Shown here one piece after another: positions 52,365-61,704 of a stretch of DNA of 64,000 bases. The stretch comes from Nocardioides alcanivorans (GTDB taxonomy: Bacteria; Actinomycetota; Actinomycetes; Propionibacteriales; Nocardioidaceae), in contig NZ_JAKGRW010000012.1 of NCBI RefSeq assembly GCF_021555175.1, positions 62,001 through 126,000 of the forward strand, written 5' to 3'. The number at the start of each line of letters is the position of its first letter. The stretch's first letter is position 1. Position numbers and translations under genes: made by a program. The notes below the pieces were generated by a model that had not been told where the DNA came from, ran no database searches, and was given only the letters and a program-made list of their open reading frames with translations.

Positions 52365-53912
52365 TCAGTTCGTCATCCCGACACCGCGGAACTCACTGAT
52401 GCCGACGACGGTCGGCTCGTAGCCGGTGACCCGGTCGTTGCAGACCGTGCCGACCTGGTTGAAGGTCACCGGGACCACGGCACCTTCCTCCAGCACCAGC
52501 TTCTGGACCGCGGCCAGTGCCTCACCGCGGGCCGCGACGTCGTCGATGGCGTTGGCTGCAGCGAGAGCCTCGTCGAAGCCCTCGGGCTCCACGCGGCTGA
52601 CGTTCTGGGGCGCGGCCTCGTCGAAGTAGGCCGAGAAGAGCATCGCGGGGTCAGGACGCCCGGTCCACGCCGTGATCACGGCGTCGCCGGTCCCCTTCAG
52701 GAAGTTGATGCCCATGTCGGCCGGCGGCAGCGCCTTGATCTCCATCTCGATGCCGATCTCCTTCAGCTGCGACTTGATGATCTCCGCAGTCGTCACGAAC
52801 TGCGGGATGGTCAGGGTCACCGCGGTGAAGGAGAAGCCGTTGGGCAGGCCGGCCTGCTCGAGGAGATCGCGAGCCGCGTCCCGGTCGGTGGCGACAAGGT
52901 CGGCAACCGAGTCGTTGGAGACGAAGTAGTCGTTCGGGAAGAGGCCCGTCGACGCCTCGCCCTTGCCCTCCTGCGCGCCTTCGAGGATGGCGTCGCGGTC
53001 CAGGGCCAGGTTGATCGCGCGCCGCACCAGCGGGTCGTCGAACTCGCTCTTCGTCTGGTTGAAGTAGAGGACGGTCTGGGTGAGCACCGTGCGCGCCTTC
53101 GTCGTTGCCCCCGCGATCTGCTCGGCAGGAGCGATCATCGCGGGAGAGACGAGTGCACAGTCCGCCTGGTCGGAGGCGACGGCGTTGAGGTTGGTCTGGG
53201 GGTCGGTGGCGACACTGAACTCCAGGCCGGCGAGCTTGAGCGCGTCCTTGTCCCAGTAGTCGTCGACCGCTTCGAAGACGTAGTGCGAGCCGGGGTCGGA
53301 CTCACCCAGGGTGAAGCGACCGATGCCGTCGGAGTCGGTCGCCAGCGCCTTGGCGGCGTCCGGCGTGGCGAAGGCCTGGGGACTGACCATCATCCCGGCC
53401 AGGTCGGAGAGGGTGAGCACGAGGTGCACACCGGGAGCGCTCAGGTTGAGTTGCACCGTGGACTCGTCGACGACGTCGACCGAATCGACGTCGGAGAGCA
53501 GTGAGGCGGAGATGGAGTCGGGTTCGCGGGCTCGGTCCAGGTTGGCCTTCGCGGCCTCGGCGTCGAAGGCGGTTCCGTCCTCGAAGCTGAGCCCTTCGCG
53601 CAGGTGGAAGGTCAACGTCTTGAAGTCGTCTGAGAACTCCCACGACTCGGCCAGGCCCGGCACCGGCTGGCCGTCGACGTCCTGGTGCACGAGCCGGTCG
53701 TAGACGAGGTTGAGCACGATGAAGTCCGAGGCTGCGACCGTCTTGTGCGGGTCGAAGGAGGTGGCGCCGGCAGACGTCGTGTAGCGCAGGACGGCGTCCG
53801 GGTCGGGGTCACCACTGCCGCCGCCGCTGCCGCCGGAACTGCCACACGCGGCGGTGAGGGCCAGACAGGCCGCGACGGCCAGGGCTGGGATTCGCTTCAC
53901 GGGATTCTCCAC
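52365..53912 (-). CDS. ABC transporter substrate-binding lipoprotein, family 5 (Dpp/OppA-like)
   Basis: A 515-residue extracytoplasmic receptor. Signal sequence with a LTAAC lipobox (Cys23) followed by a Gly/Ser-rich linker; family-5 landmarks LAESWEFSDDFKTLTFHLREG and FDEALAAANAIDD. It heads the import operon, and a palindromic operator copy (54007-54021) lies upstream. The substrate is unknown; adjacency to a sulfatase suggests a sulfated or otherwise conjugated compound. Confidence 0.92.
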   Translation of the reverse strand: MENPVKRIPALAVAACLALTAACGSSGGSGGGSGDPDPDAVLRYTTSAGATSFDPHKTVAASDFIVLNLVYDRLVHQDVDGQPVPGLAESWEFSDDFKTLTFHLREGLSFEDGTAFDAEAAKANLDRAREPDSISASLLSDVDSVDVVDESTVQLNLSAPGVHLVLTLSDLAGMMVSPQAFATPDAAKALATDSDGIGRFTLGESDPGSHYVFEAVDDYWDKDALKLAGLEFSVATDPQTNLNAVASDQADCALVSPAMIAPAEQIAGATTKARTVLTQTVLYFNQTKSEFDDPLVRRAINLALDRDAILEGAQEGKGEASTGLFPNDYFVSNDSVADLVATDRDAARDLLEQAGLPNGFSFTAVTLTIPQFVTTAEIIKSQLKEIGIEMEIKALPPADMGINFLKGTGDAVITAWTGRPDPAMLFSAYFDEAAPQNVSRVEPEGFDEALAAANAIDDVAARGEALAAVQKLVLEEGAVVPVTFNQVGTVCNDRVTGYEPTVVGISEFRGVGMTN

Positions 53913-54006
53913 TTCCTAGATGGGTGCCCACCCGAGGGGCGGAATGTCGTGCGTCACACGGAGTGATTCCAGATCCTGATGACTGAAGTGGCCCCGAGGA
54001 CGGGGA

Positions 54007-54021
54007 TCCCAGTGACCGGGA
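54007..54021. promoter_or_regulatory. Candidate IclR operator copy upstream of the ABC importer operon
   Basis: TCCCAGTGACCGGGA differs at one position from the perfect palindrome at 47318-47332. It lies about 95 nt upstream of the binding-protein start, in the 124-nt gap after the second sulfatase. Confidence 0.6.
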
Positions 54022-54036
54022 GTGACTCGGAAACCG

Positions 54037-56418
54037 TCAGTCGTACGCCGCTGCGCTGCGGCGTTCGACGTCCGCCACGAGGGCCGGGTCGTAGTCGGCC
54101 GACGGTCCTGGAGTCCACGTGGCGGCAGTCAGTCGACCCGAGTAGGGGAAGCTGCGGCGCCGGGTGAAGAGCTCCCAGTGCACCGGGCCACCCCGACACA
54201 GGCCCACGTCGATGCCGCTGAACGGCGCCATGCCGACCAGCATCGCCACGTCGTCGATCCGAGCCACCCCGACGCCGTCGAGGAGCAGCTCCCACGACCA
54301 TCGGAAGTCCGGGAGCGCGGTGGCGACCACGCGCACCGTGTGACCGCCCGCCACCACCGGCTCCGGCCCGGCGGCCAGGTGCATCCGGCCGTACTCGTTG
54401 TAGCCGAGGTGCAGTCGACCGCCCTCGACGAAGACCAGGTAGCCCCCACCCTGGTCGCCGTGCGCGACGAGGATCCCCTCGTCCGTCGCGCAGTGCTCCA
54501 CCTCGATGTCGACGGTGAAGGAGCGCAGGGTGACCAGGCACTGGGCGCGGTAGCGTTCCAGCGTCGGGGTGCCCGGCAGGATCCGCACCGGCTCGACGTA
54601 GGCGTCCTCATCGGGACGTCGGATCACCTGCTCCAGCGCACCCGTGGAGTTGAGCGGGAAGACCGTGTTCTCCCACGCGGCCCGCTCCCATCCGGCGGCC
54701 AGCTCGCGGAGCTTCTCCGGATGCAGGGCGGAGAGATCGTGGAGCTCGTTGGGGTCCACCTCCACGTGGTAGAGCTCCCACTCGGCGTCGTCGAAGTCGG
54801 TCCCGGGCACGTGGGAGGTGACGACCTTCCACCCGTCACGATAGAACCCACGATTGCCGGCGAACTCGGTGTACTGCTCCCTGCGGGTGCCCGACGAGGC
54901 CGGATCGGTGAGCACCTCGGCAAAGCTCACCCCGTCCATGTCCAACGCCTGCTTGCCGTGCCGTACGCCGGGCGTCTCGAGGCCGACGAGCTCCAAGATG
55001 GTGGGAGCGAGGTCGGTCACGTACTGGTACTGGTGCCGGATCCCGTCGTCGCCTTCCGACCGGGGCAGACCGGCCGGCCACGAGAGCAGGAAGGGCACCC
55101 GGACGCCGCCGGCGAAGGCCTGCCCCTTGTAGAGCCGGAACGGCGTGTTGGAGGCCAGTGCCCAGCCGCGCGGATAGTGGACCATCGTGCGCGGTCCGCC
55201 GATCATCGTCGGGTCGAGCGCGACGTCGTGCTCCCAGTCGGTGGGAATCTTGGGAAGGTGGACGAAGCGGCTGAAGTAGCTGCGCGTTCCCTCGGGTCCG
55301 CCCTCCATCGTCCCGCCGTTGTCGGAGGTGAAGACGATGATGGTGTTGTCCAGCTCCCCCAGGTCGGCGAGGGTCCGAGTGATCCTGCCGAGGCTCTGGT
55401 CGATGTTGTCGACCATCGCGGCATACACCTCCATGTAGCGGGCATAGAGCGCCTGCTGCTCAGCGGTGAGCTCCTCCCAGGCAGGCACGTCGAAGCGTGG
55501 CTTCCCGCCTCCGCGGGGCGGCAGTGGCACGTCGGCCGCGAAGAGTCCGTCCGCGAGCTGGCGGGCATGACGCTCCTCGCGGATCCGGTCCCACCCGGCG
55601 GCGTAGCGGCCGCGGTACTTGTCCAGGTCCACCTGCTTGGCACCGAGGGGCCCGTGCATCGCGTGGTGGGCGAAGTAGAGGAAGAAGGGCTTCCGGGCGT
55701 CGCTCGCGCGCAGCGACTTGATCATCTCCAACGCCCGGTCGGTCAGGTCGTCGGTGAGGTAGTAGTCGTCGGGGAACTCTGCGACGTCCTGCGGGCTGTT
55801 GTCGACGACGATCCGGTTGGGGTGGAAGAAGCTGTTGAGCGCCTCGGTGGTGCCGTAGTAGCGCTCGAAGCCACGCTGCACCGGCCACGACTCGCGGGCG
55901 GCGGCGTCGTTCATGAGCGCCTCGCGACTCAGGTGCCACTTCCCCACGCCGTAGGTGGCGTAGCCCTGGTCGCGCAGGATCTCGGCCAGGGTCAGGACGT
56001 CGTCGCCGAGCTCCAACCGGACGCCCGGGAACCCCGGGTCGAAGTTGGCGACCGAGCCGAAACCGGCCCGATGGGGGTTGAGCCCCGTCAACAGCGCAGC
56101 GCGGGCAGGAGAGCACACCGGCGTGCTGTGGTAGTTAGTCATCCGCACCCCGGTGGCCGCCAGCCGGTCGAGGTTGGGGGTGTCGATCTCGGAGCCGAAC
56201 GGGCCGACATCGCTGAAGCCCATGTCGTCGACCAGGACGACGACCACGTTGGGGGCACCCTGCGGCGCCGATCGCGGCCTCGGCCAGGCCCGTTCGGACT
56301 CCGACGTCGTGCGCCCGATCCGGCCCGGATGCCGCTCGTAGCCCCGTGCGTGGCCCGGCACTCCGCGTTCGTCGGGCGGATCGTCGGCGGCACTGCTGGC
56401 CAGCCGGTCGGCCGTCAC
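54037..56418 (-). CDS. Type I sulfatase, AtsA/AtsD-sized, predicted cytoplasmic, second copy
   Basis: A 793-residue sulfatase. Formylglycine motif C102-S-P-A-R in VCSPARAALLTG, metal Asp pair 64-65 (VLVDDMGFSD), YFAHHAMHGPLG and TSDNGG as further active-site landmarks. A C-terminal beta-rich domain (GTPTLERYR, HGDQGGGYLVFVEGG) matches that of the sulfatase at 10-12 kb. No signal peptide. The GTG start overlaps the LLM stop (GTGA). It lies between the ABC importer and an LLM oxidoreductase, so a sulfate ester may be imported and cleaved inside the cell. Confidence 0.92.
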   Translation of the reverse strand: MTADRLASSAADDPPDERGVPGHARGYERHPGRIGRTTSESERAWPRPRSAPQGAPNVVVVLVDDMGFSDVGPFGSEIDTPNLDRLAATGVRMTNYHSTPVCSPARAALLTGLNPHRAGFGSVANFDPGFPGVRLELGDDVLTLAEILRDQGYATYGVGKWHLSREALMNDAAARESWPVQRGFERYYGTTEALNSFFHPNRIVVDNSPQDVAEFPDDYYLTDDLTDRALEMIKSLRASDARKPFFLYFAHHAMHGPLGAKQVDLDKYRGRYAAGWDRIREERHARQLADGLFAADVPLPPRGGGKPRFDVPAWEELTAEQQALYARYMEVYAAMVDNIDQSLGRITRTLADLGELDNTIIVFTSDNGGTMEGGPEGTRSYFSRFVHLPKIPTDWEHDVALDPTMIGGPRTMVHYPRGWALASNTPFRLYKGQAFAGGVRVPFLLSWPAGLPRSEGDDGIRHQYQYVTDLAPTILELVGLETPGVRHGKQALDMDGVSFAEVLTDPASSGTRREQYTEFAGNRGFYRDGWKVVTSHVPGTDFDDAEWELYHVEVDPNELHDLSALHPEKLRELAAGWERAAWENTVFPLNSTGALEQVIRRPDEDAYVEPVRILPGTPTLERYRAQCLVTLRSFTVDIEVEHCATDEGILVAHGDQGGGYLVFVEGGRLHLGYNEYGRMHLAAGPEPVVAGGHTVRVVATALPDFRWSWELLLDGVGVARIDDVAMLVGMAPFSGIDVGLCRGGPVHWELFTRRRSFPYSGRLTAATWTPGPSADYDPALVADVERRSAAAYD

Positions 56419-57249
56419 AGCCCGAGGTCACCAGCAAGGCGGTCGAGGTGCTCCAGCACCGCCTTCTCATCGGCATCCGGCAGTCCCCAGACCGCCTCCG
56501 TGACACCGCCGGCCTCCCACTCCTCGAGCAGCTCGAAGGTGGGTCGGAGTGCTCGCACCTCCGGCTGTCCGTCGCGGCCTGCGGCGGCCCACGCCTCACG
56601 CAGCCGATTGACCTGCTCCGGGATCGACTCGTCCAGCGGCGTGGTGAGCCACCCGTCCGCGTGCGCAGCGATCCAGGCAAACGTCTTCGGTCCGGCCTGG
56701 GCACCGATCACCACCGGCACGTGTTCCTGGATCGGCTTGGGCCACGCCCACGAAGCCTCGAAGCTGACGAACTCGCCGTCGTACGACGCCTCCTCCTGCG
56801 TCCAGAGCGCCCGCATCGCCTCGACGTACTCACGCAGGACGGTCCGGCGGCGCTGGGGCGGGACGCCGTGGTCGGCCAGTTCGTCGGTGTTCCAGCCGAA
56901 CCCGGCGCCGAGCGTGACCCGTCCGCCGGAGAGGTGGTCGACGGTGGCGATCGTCTTGGCGAGGGTGATCGGGTCGGACTCGACCGGCAGCGCCACCGAG
57001 GTGCCGAGCCCGATCCGTTCGGTCACGGCCGCCACCGCACCGAGGGTCACCCATGGGTCGAGGGTGCGCAGGTAGCGGTCATCGGGGAGCGAATCGTCGC
57101 CGGTGGCCGGGTGAGCCGCGGACCGGCGGACCGGGATGTGCGTGTGCTCCGGCACGTAGAAGGTGTGGAAGCCGCGTTCCTCGGCAGCGCGAGCCGCGTG
57201 CTGGGGGACGATGCCTCGGTCGCTGGTGAAGAGAGATTCCGTGTCGCAT
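56415..57249 (-). CDS. Luciferase-like (LLM/F420-type) oxidoreductase; start region uncertain
   Basis: About 278 residues from the proposed start. Family landmarks: LFTSDRGIVPQHAARAAEERGF, YVPEHTHIP, IGLGTSVALPVESDPITLAKTIATVDHLSGGRV and LGAGFGWNTDEL. The open frame extends upstream to a GTG at 57317 without RBS and through an operator-like palindrome. An ATG at 57249 reads MRHGIS and would give the typical MRHG...SLFTSDRGI start, but needs two extra bases in the GAGAGA tract 57231-57236. I favour that start because of the family pattern and the palindrome. Upstream of the sulfatase (GTGA overlap). Confidence 0.75.
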
Positions 57250-57289
57250 GCCGCGAAACTAGGGATCCGGATGCTGCGGAAGGGCGAAA

Positions 57290-57304
57290 ACCCAGTCAGT
57301 GGGA
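57290..57304. promoter_or_regulatory. Candidate IclR operator copy upstream of the LLM-sulfatase genes
   Basis: On the minus strand TCCCACTGACTGGGT, 13 of 15 identical to the palindrome at 47318-47332. It lies between the IclR stop (57339) and the proposed LLM start (57249). Confidence 0.55.
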
Positions 57305-57338
57305 GGGATTCCTGCACCCCGGGGACCGCAGGGTCGGT

Positions 57339-58243
57339 TCACATCCAGCGACCCGAGCTCGTGGCGAGGATGCTGTCCAAGGTCTCCTTCGACCACGTGT
57401 GGAGTGGGTGGCTGTCGGGGGTCGGCACCGTCGTACGGCGCGGGTCGAGTTCGGCACTGACCCGACGACTGGCGTCGGCGACCAGTGGTGCGACCTTCTC
57501 CAGGGGCGTCTGCGGCGGCATCGCCACCGAGATGCTGCCGATCGGGCCGTCCGCGCCGATGACCGCAGACGACACACAGCCGACGCCCGTGAAGCACTCG
57601 CCCTGCTCGAAGGCCAGGCCCCGCCGCTCCCGTACCCGGCGCAGGTCCTGGTGCAGCACGTTGAGGTCACTGATGGTGCGCGCCGTCATCCGCCCCATCT
57701 GGTGACGGAGCGACACCTCGACGTCCTCGGGCGGCAGCCAGGCCAGGATCGCCTTGCCGAGCGCCGTGCCGTGCGCGGGCACCCGACCGCCGACCCGGGT
57801 GGGCACCGAGGCGGCGAACCGCCCGCCCAGCTTGTCGAGGACGTGGACGTGCGCACCCTTGAGAACACCGAGGTGCACGACCATGCCCGTCGCGATCTGG
57901 AGTTCGTGCAGCACCGGCCCTGCCGTGTGCCGCAGGTCCATCGAGGTGTGCTCCCAGTCCGCGAAGGCGAGGGACCGCGGCCCGAGCGCGTAGCCGTCAC
58001 TCGTCCGCCGTACCCAGGAGAGCTGGGTGAGGGTGGTGAGGATGCGGTGCGCCGTCGACCGGGCCAGCCCGGTGTGGCGCATCACGTCCTCGAGGCTGCG
58101 ATGGGCCGTGGGCGTCTCGAAGGCGTCGAGCACCGCAGTCATGCGCTCGATCATCGAAGGCGCCGGCGCCGGGGCCTCCGTGGGCCGCGGCGAGGCAGCC
58201 GGCCCCCGCGAAGCCCGGCCCGTCCGATGGCGGTGATGGTCAT
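57339..58243 (-). CDS. IclR-family transcriptional regulator; one frameshift near the start
   Basis: About 301 residues when repaired. The helix-turn-helix is in SLEDVMRHTGLARSTAHRILTTL, followed by the effector domain with VHLGVLKGAHVHVLDKLGG, PAHGTALGKAILAWLPPEDV and a C-terminal GSISVAMP. The ATG at 58243 has GGAGGG 6 nt upstream, and adding one base to the C-run 58203-58207 joins it to the conserved MIERMTAVLDAF. Without this the start would be 58154 without RBS. IclR proteins commonly control aromatic catabolism in response to an intermediate. Four palindromes match likely operators, including one upstream of its own gene. Confidence 0.88.
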
Positions 58244-58313
58244 GGCAGCCCTCCGAAGCAGCGCGTGATCCTCCTCACAGGGAACCTGCAACTCGTCGAG
58301 CCATCACCGCCAC

Positions 58314-58328
58314 TCCCACTGGCTGGAA
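58314..58328. promoter_or_regulatory. Candidate IclR operator copy upstream of the IclR gene
   Basis: TCCCACTGGCTGGAA, 12 of 15 identical to the palindrome at 47318-47332, about 70 nt upstream of the IclR start. It may mediate autoregulation. Confidence 0.45.
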
Positions 58329-58350
58329 CCCCCGCCGAGGTCCCCCGAAT

Positions 58351-58410
58351 CCGCGTCGAGAGCGCCCCCATCCGCGTTGAGAGCGCCTCGATCCGCCACG
58401 AGAACGCAGA
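58351..58410. repeat. Three imperfect 21-nt tandem repeats
   Basis: Units beginning CCGCGTCGAGAGCGCCC, CCGCGTTGAGAGCGCCT and CCGCCACGAGAACGCAG follow each other at 21-nt intervals in the 247-nt gap between the IclR and thiol-peroxidase genes. No gene is apparent in this gap. Confidence 0.6.
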
Positions 58411-58490
58411 CGGACCCACCGGCGGCACGGGGCCGGGCCAGTGGGTCCGGAAGGTGGGTCAGTCTGCGAACGGGTGGTGCAGGGAGCGGA

Positions 58491-58985
58491 TCAGCCGAGC
58501 GCGGCGATCGCGGCGTCGTAGTCGGGCTCGGTGGTGATCTCGGGGACCAGCTGCGAGTGCACGACGTTGCCGGCTTCGTCGAGTACGACGACGGAGCGCG
58601 CGAGCAGGCCGGCGAGCGGACCGTCGAGCATGGTCACGCCGAAGTCCTCGCCGAAGGAGGAGCGGAAGGCGGAGCCGACCTTCACGTTGTCGATGCCCTC
58701 GGCACCGCAGAAGCGAGCCTGGGCGAAGGGGAGGTCCTTCGAGACGTTGACGACCGTGGTGTTGTCGAGGCCCGCGGCGAGCTCGTTGAACTTGCGGACG
58801 CTGGCCGCGCACACACCGGTGTCGACGCTCGGGAAGATGTTGAGGACGGTGCGCCCGGCGCGGTCAGCGGAGGTGAGGGCGGAGAGGCCCTCACCGACCA
58901 GGTCGTAGGCCGGAGCGGCGGAGCCGACGGCAGGAAGCTCGCCGGACGTGTTGACGGGGTTGCCCTTGAATGCAGTGGTAGCCAT
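58491..58985 (-). CDS. tpx: Thiol peroxidase (atypical 2-Cys peroxiredoxin)
   Basis: A 164-residue Tpx. Peroxidatic Cys59 in [14 protein letters not shown] and resolving Cys93 in ARFCGAEG; C-terminal [18 protein letters not shown]. Length and motifs match the family. It uses thioredoxin to reduce peroxides in the cytoplasm. It stands as a separate gene between the IclR cluster and the MMPL gene, with an 88-nt promoter gap upstream. Antioxidant protection would suit the many flavin and P450 oxygenases here, but a general role is equally likely. Confidence 0.95.
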   Translation of the reverse strand: MATTAFKGNPVNTSGELPAVGSAAPAYDLVGEGLSALTSADRAGRTVLNIFPSVDTGVCAASVRKFNELAAGLDNTTVVNVSKDLPFAQARFCGAEGIDNVKVGSAFRSSFGEDFGVTMLDGPLAGLLARSVVVLDEAGNVVHSQLVPEITTEPDYDAAIAALG

Positions 58986-59073
58986 GCCTCATTCCTACAC
59001 GCATCGTGGGCAGTCCGGCACGGGTAGCCACCCGCTGGTCACCAGCCCGCTCCCCTCCTCGCCCGGACGTCCG

Positions 59074-61166
59074 TCAGCCGCGGAGCCGTTCTCGGCCGGG
59101 CAAGGGCCATGCCCAGACCCTGTCGCCCAACAGGGCGAATACGGCTGGCACCACGATGCTCCGCACCAGGAAGGTGTCGATGAGGATGCCGATGCCGACG
59201 ATGACCCCGACCTGGGTCAGCGTCACCAGCGGCAGCATCGCCAGGACGACGAAGACCGCGGCCAGCACCACTCCGGCGCTGGTGATCACGCTCCCGGTGA
59301 GACCGACCGCCCGCACGATCCCTGCGGTCGTTCCCCTGCCCGGCGTCTCCTCCTTGGCCCGGAGCACCAGGAAGACCGTGTAGTCGATGCCGAGGGCGAC
59401 CAGGAAGAGGACCACGAAGAGTGGAGTGTTGACGTCGAAGGCCGGGAAGTCGAAGACATGGGCACTCACCCACACCCCGACGCCAAGGGCGGCCGCCGTA
59501 CTCAACAGGTTGATCCCCAGCAGCACCAGCGGGGCTGCCACATTGCCCAGCACCAGCAGGAGCACCAGGAAGACGACGAACAGGATCAGCGGGATCACCA
59601 CCATCAGGTCGCGCATCGCCCCGTCGCTGGAGTCAAGCTGTGAGGCGACGTTGCCTCCCACGACCGCCTGCGCGCCGTCGACCTCGTCGAGGCGGTCACG
59701 AAGATCGCGCACGGCCTGCTGACTCGCATCGCTCGAGGGCTCGGCCTGCAGGTCGGCGGTGATCCGCACCCATCCGGAGTCCGACTCCCCGACGGTCGGG
59801 CATCCGCGACGCCCTGGGTGTCGCGGACCACCGCGAGCACCTCCTCGGCGGCGCCGGCCCGAGTCATCACGGTCACCGGGTCGGCGGAGCCGGGCGGATA
59901 GTGCTTCGAGAGGGTCTCCAGTCCGTCGATGGACTCCGCCTCCACCTCGAACTGGTCGGTCTGGGCGAGGCCGATCCTCATCTGGGTGAGACCACCGGCC
60001 AGGGCCCCGAGCACGAGCAGGGAGACGACCAGGACGGCGACCGGCCGACGTACGACCCAGCGGGCGACGGTGAACCAGGCGCCGTTCTCCTCGGCCTCGT
60101 CGCGGTCGGTCTCGGGGAGGAAGCGGGGCACGAACGGCCAGAAGAGCCGCCGGCCGCACAGCGACAGTGCCGCCGGCAGCGCGAACAACGCGAACACGAG
60201 GGCGATCACGAGCCCGATCGAGGCAGAGATGCCGAGGATCCGGCTGCTGGGGATCGCCGCGGCGAAGAGCGCGAAGAGCGCGAGGACCACCGTGATGTTG
60301 CTGGCGAGGATGGCCGGTACGGCGCCGTGGAGCGCGGCGCGCAGCGCCATGCGGTGGTCCTCGTGGCGGCGCAACTCCTCGCGATAGCGGGAGACGAGCA
60401 GCAGCGCGTAGTTGGTGCCGGCGCCGAAGACGAGCACGCTGGTGATGCCCGACGTCGAACCGTCGAGCCAGGTGCCGGTGTTGGTCGAGACGATGTCGAC
60501 CGCCACCGATGCCGTCCGGTCGGCGATGGCGATCACGATGAGCGGCACCAGCCACAGCACCGGTGAGCGGTAGGTGATCACGAGCAGCACGGCGACGACG
60601 GCACCTGTGACGAGGAGCAGCCGGAGATTGGCTCCGCTGAACGACTTGGAGATGTCGCCGGAGAAGCCGGCGCCGCCAGTCAGCTCGATGCCGAGTCCCT
60701 CAGGCAGGTCGGCGTCACGCACCGAGTCGCGGATCTGGTCGATGAGGCCGTTGAGCGTCGCGCTGTTGACCCCGTTGGGCAACGGCACCACATGGAGCTC
60801 GGCCTGTCCGTCCTCGGAGGGGACCGGACCGGTGACCTCGGAGCCACTGATCTCACTCCACTGCTGGACGAGATCGGCGACAGCGGCGCGGTCTGCGTCG
60901 GTCAGCGCGCCGTCGGCCCGCTCCACGACCATCACGGCGGGCAGCTTGTCGCCACCCGGGAACTCTTCGGCGATCTCCGAAGCGCGGGTCGAGTCGGCGC
61001 TGCGCGGCACCGGGTCGGGGGCGGCCCGCTCTGCCGTGTCGGCGCCCACCCCCATCACCGCTCCCACCGCCACGAGGAAGCCGAGGAGCAGGAGGATGGC
61101 CGGAAGCTTGCGGGTGGTCAGTCGACCGAGGCCGTCGACGACGCTGCGGGATCGCGAGGGGGACAC
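59074..61166 (-). CDS. MMPL/RND-family membrane transporter; one frameshift
   Basis: About 697 residues when repaired, with two homologous halves each having a long extracytoplasmic loop and several membrane segments. First-half motif GAGTNYALLLVSRYREELR (Asn in place of the common Asp), second-half motif GIDYTVFLVLRAKEE retains Asp-Tyr. One base added to the C-run 59787-59790 joins GVADARPS to GESDSGWVRITADLQ. Actinobacterial MMPL proteins export lipids or hydrophobic compounds. No associated lipid-synthesis gene is nearby. GTG start. Confidence 0.87.
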
Positions 61167-61255
61167 GGGCCAAGGCTAGGGACCCGCGCTCGTGCCCGCA
61201 CCGGCTCCGCCACGGACTGGGCACTCACTCCGACGGGAGCGCTACAGTCCGCGGC

Positions 61256-61704
61256 GTGGACACCCCGGTGATCGAAACCCCGACCGCAGCCGGCATCGAG
61301 GAGACACTCGCCGTCGTACGCCGCTGGCTCCCCGCCTTCCTCGCTGGCGAACGCGCGGACGACGACCTGTATGTCGACGGGGTCACCACCTGGCACAACA
61401 TCGGCGAGCGCGAGGTCGTGGTGCAGCGCACCCCTCCCGCACCCGCATCGAGTCCGGCGGCGCGTCGCTGCGCGTCGAGGACGTGCGCGTGAAGGTCTTC
61501 GACGGCGGCTGGGTGCTGCAGTCGACCACCGTCGGCACGTCCGCTGCCGGTGACCCGGTACGCATCCCGTCCTGCCTGGTCGTCACGGTGCGGGACGGAC
61601 GGATCGCCCGCTTCGAGGAGTACGCCGACTCGGCGGCCGCGCAGACCTTGCTCGGTGTGACCGGGGTCAGCCCACCGCCACGAAGTCGAGCAGCACGCGA
61701 TTGA
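61256..61704 (+). CDS. SnoaL/NTF2-like fold protein; one frameshift
   Basis: About 149 residues when repaired. N-terminal IEETLAVVRRWLPAFLAGERADD and VTTWHNIGEREVVVQRT; one base added to the C-run 61431-61434 continues PSRTRIESGGASLRVEDVRV and GRIARFEEYADSAAAQTLLG, a typical SnoaL_2 end. A TACAGT -10-like element lies just upstream of the GTG, suggesting a leaderless message. Its end overlaps the convergent hydrolase by 38 nt. Function unknown. Confidence 0.72.

Noticed and set aside
54022..57075. A plus-strand open frame of 1017 codons opposite the second sulfatase and LLM gene
   Set aside because: It is antisense to strong family matches. Its composition (His, Arg, Val, Gly rich) is typical of GC-rich shadow frames.
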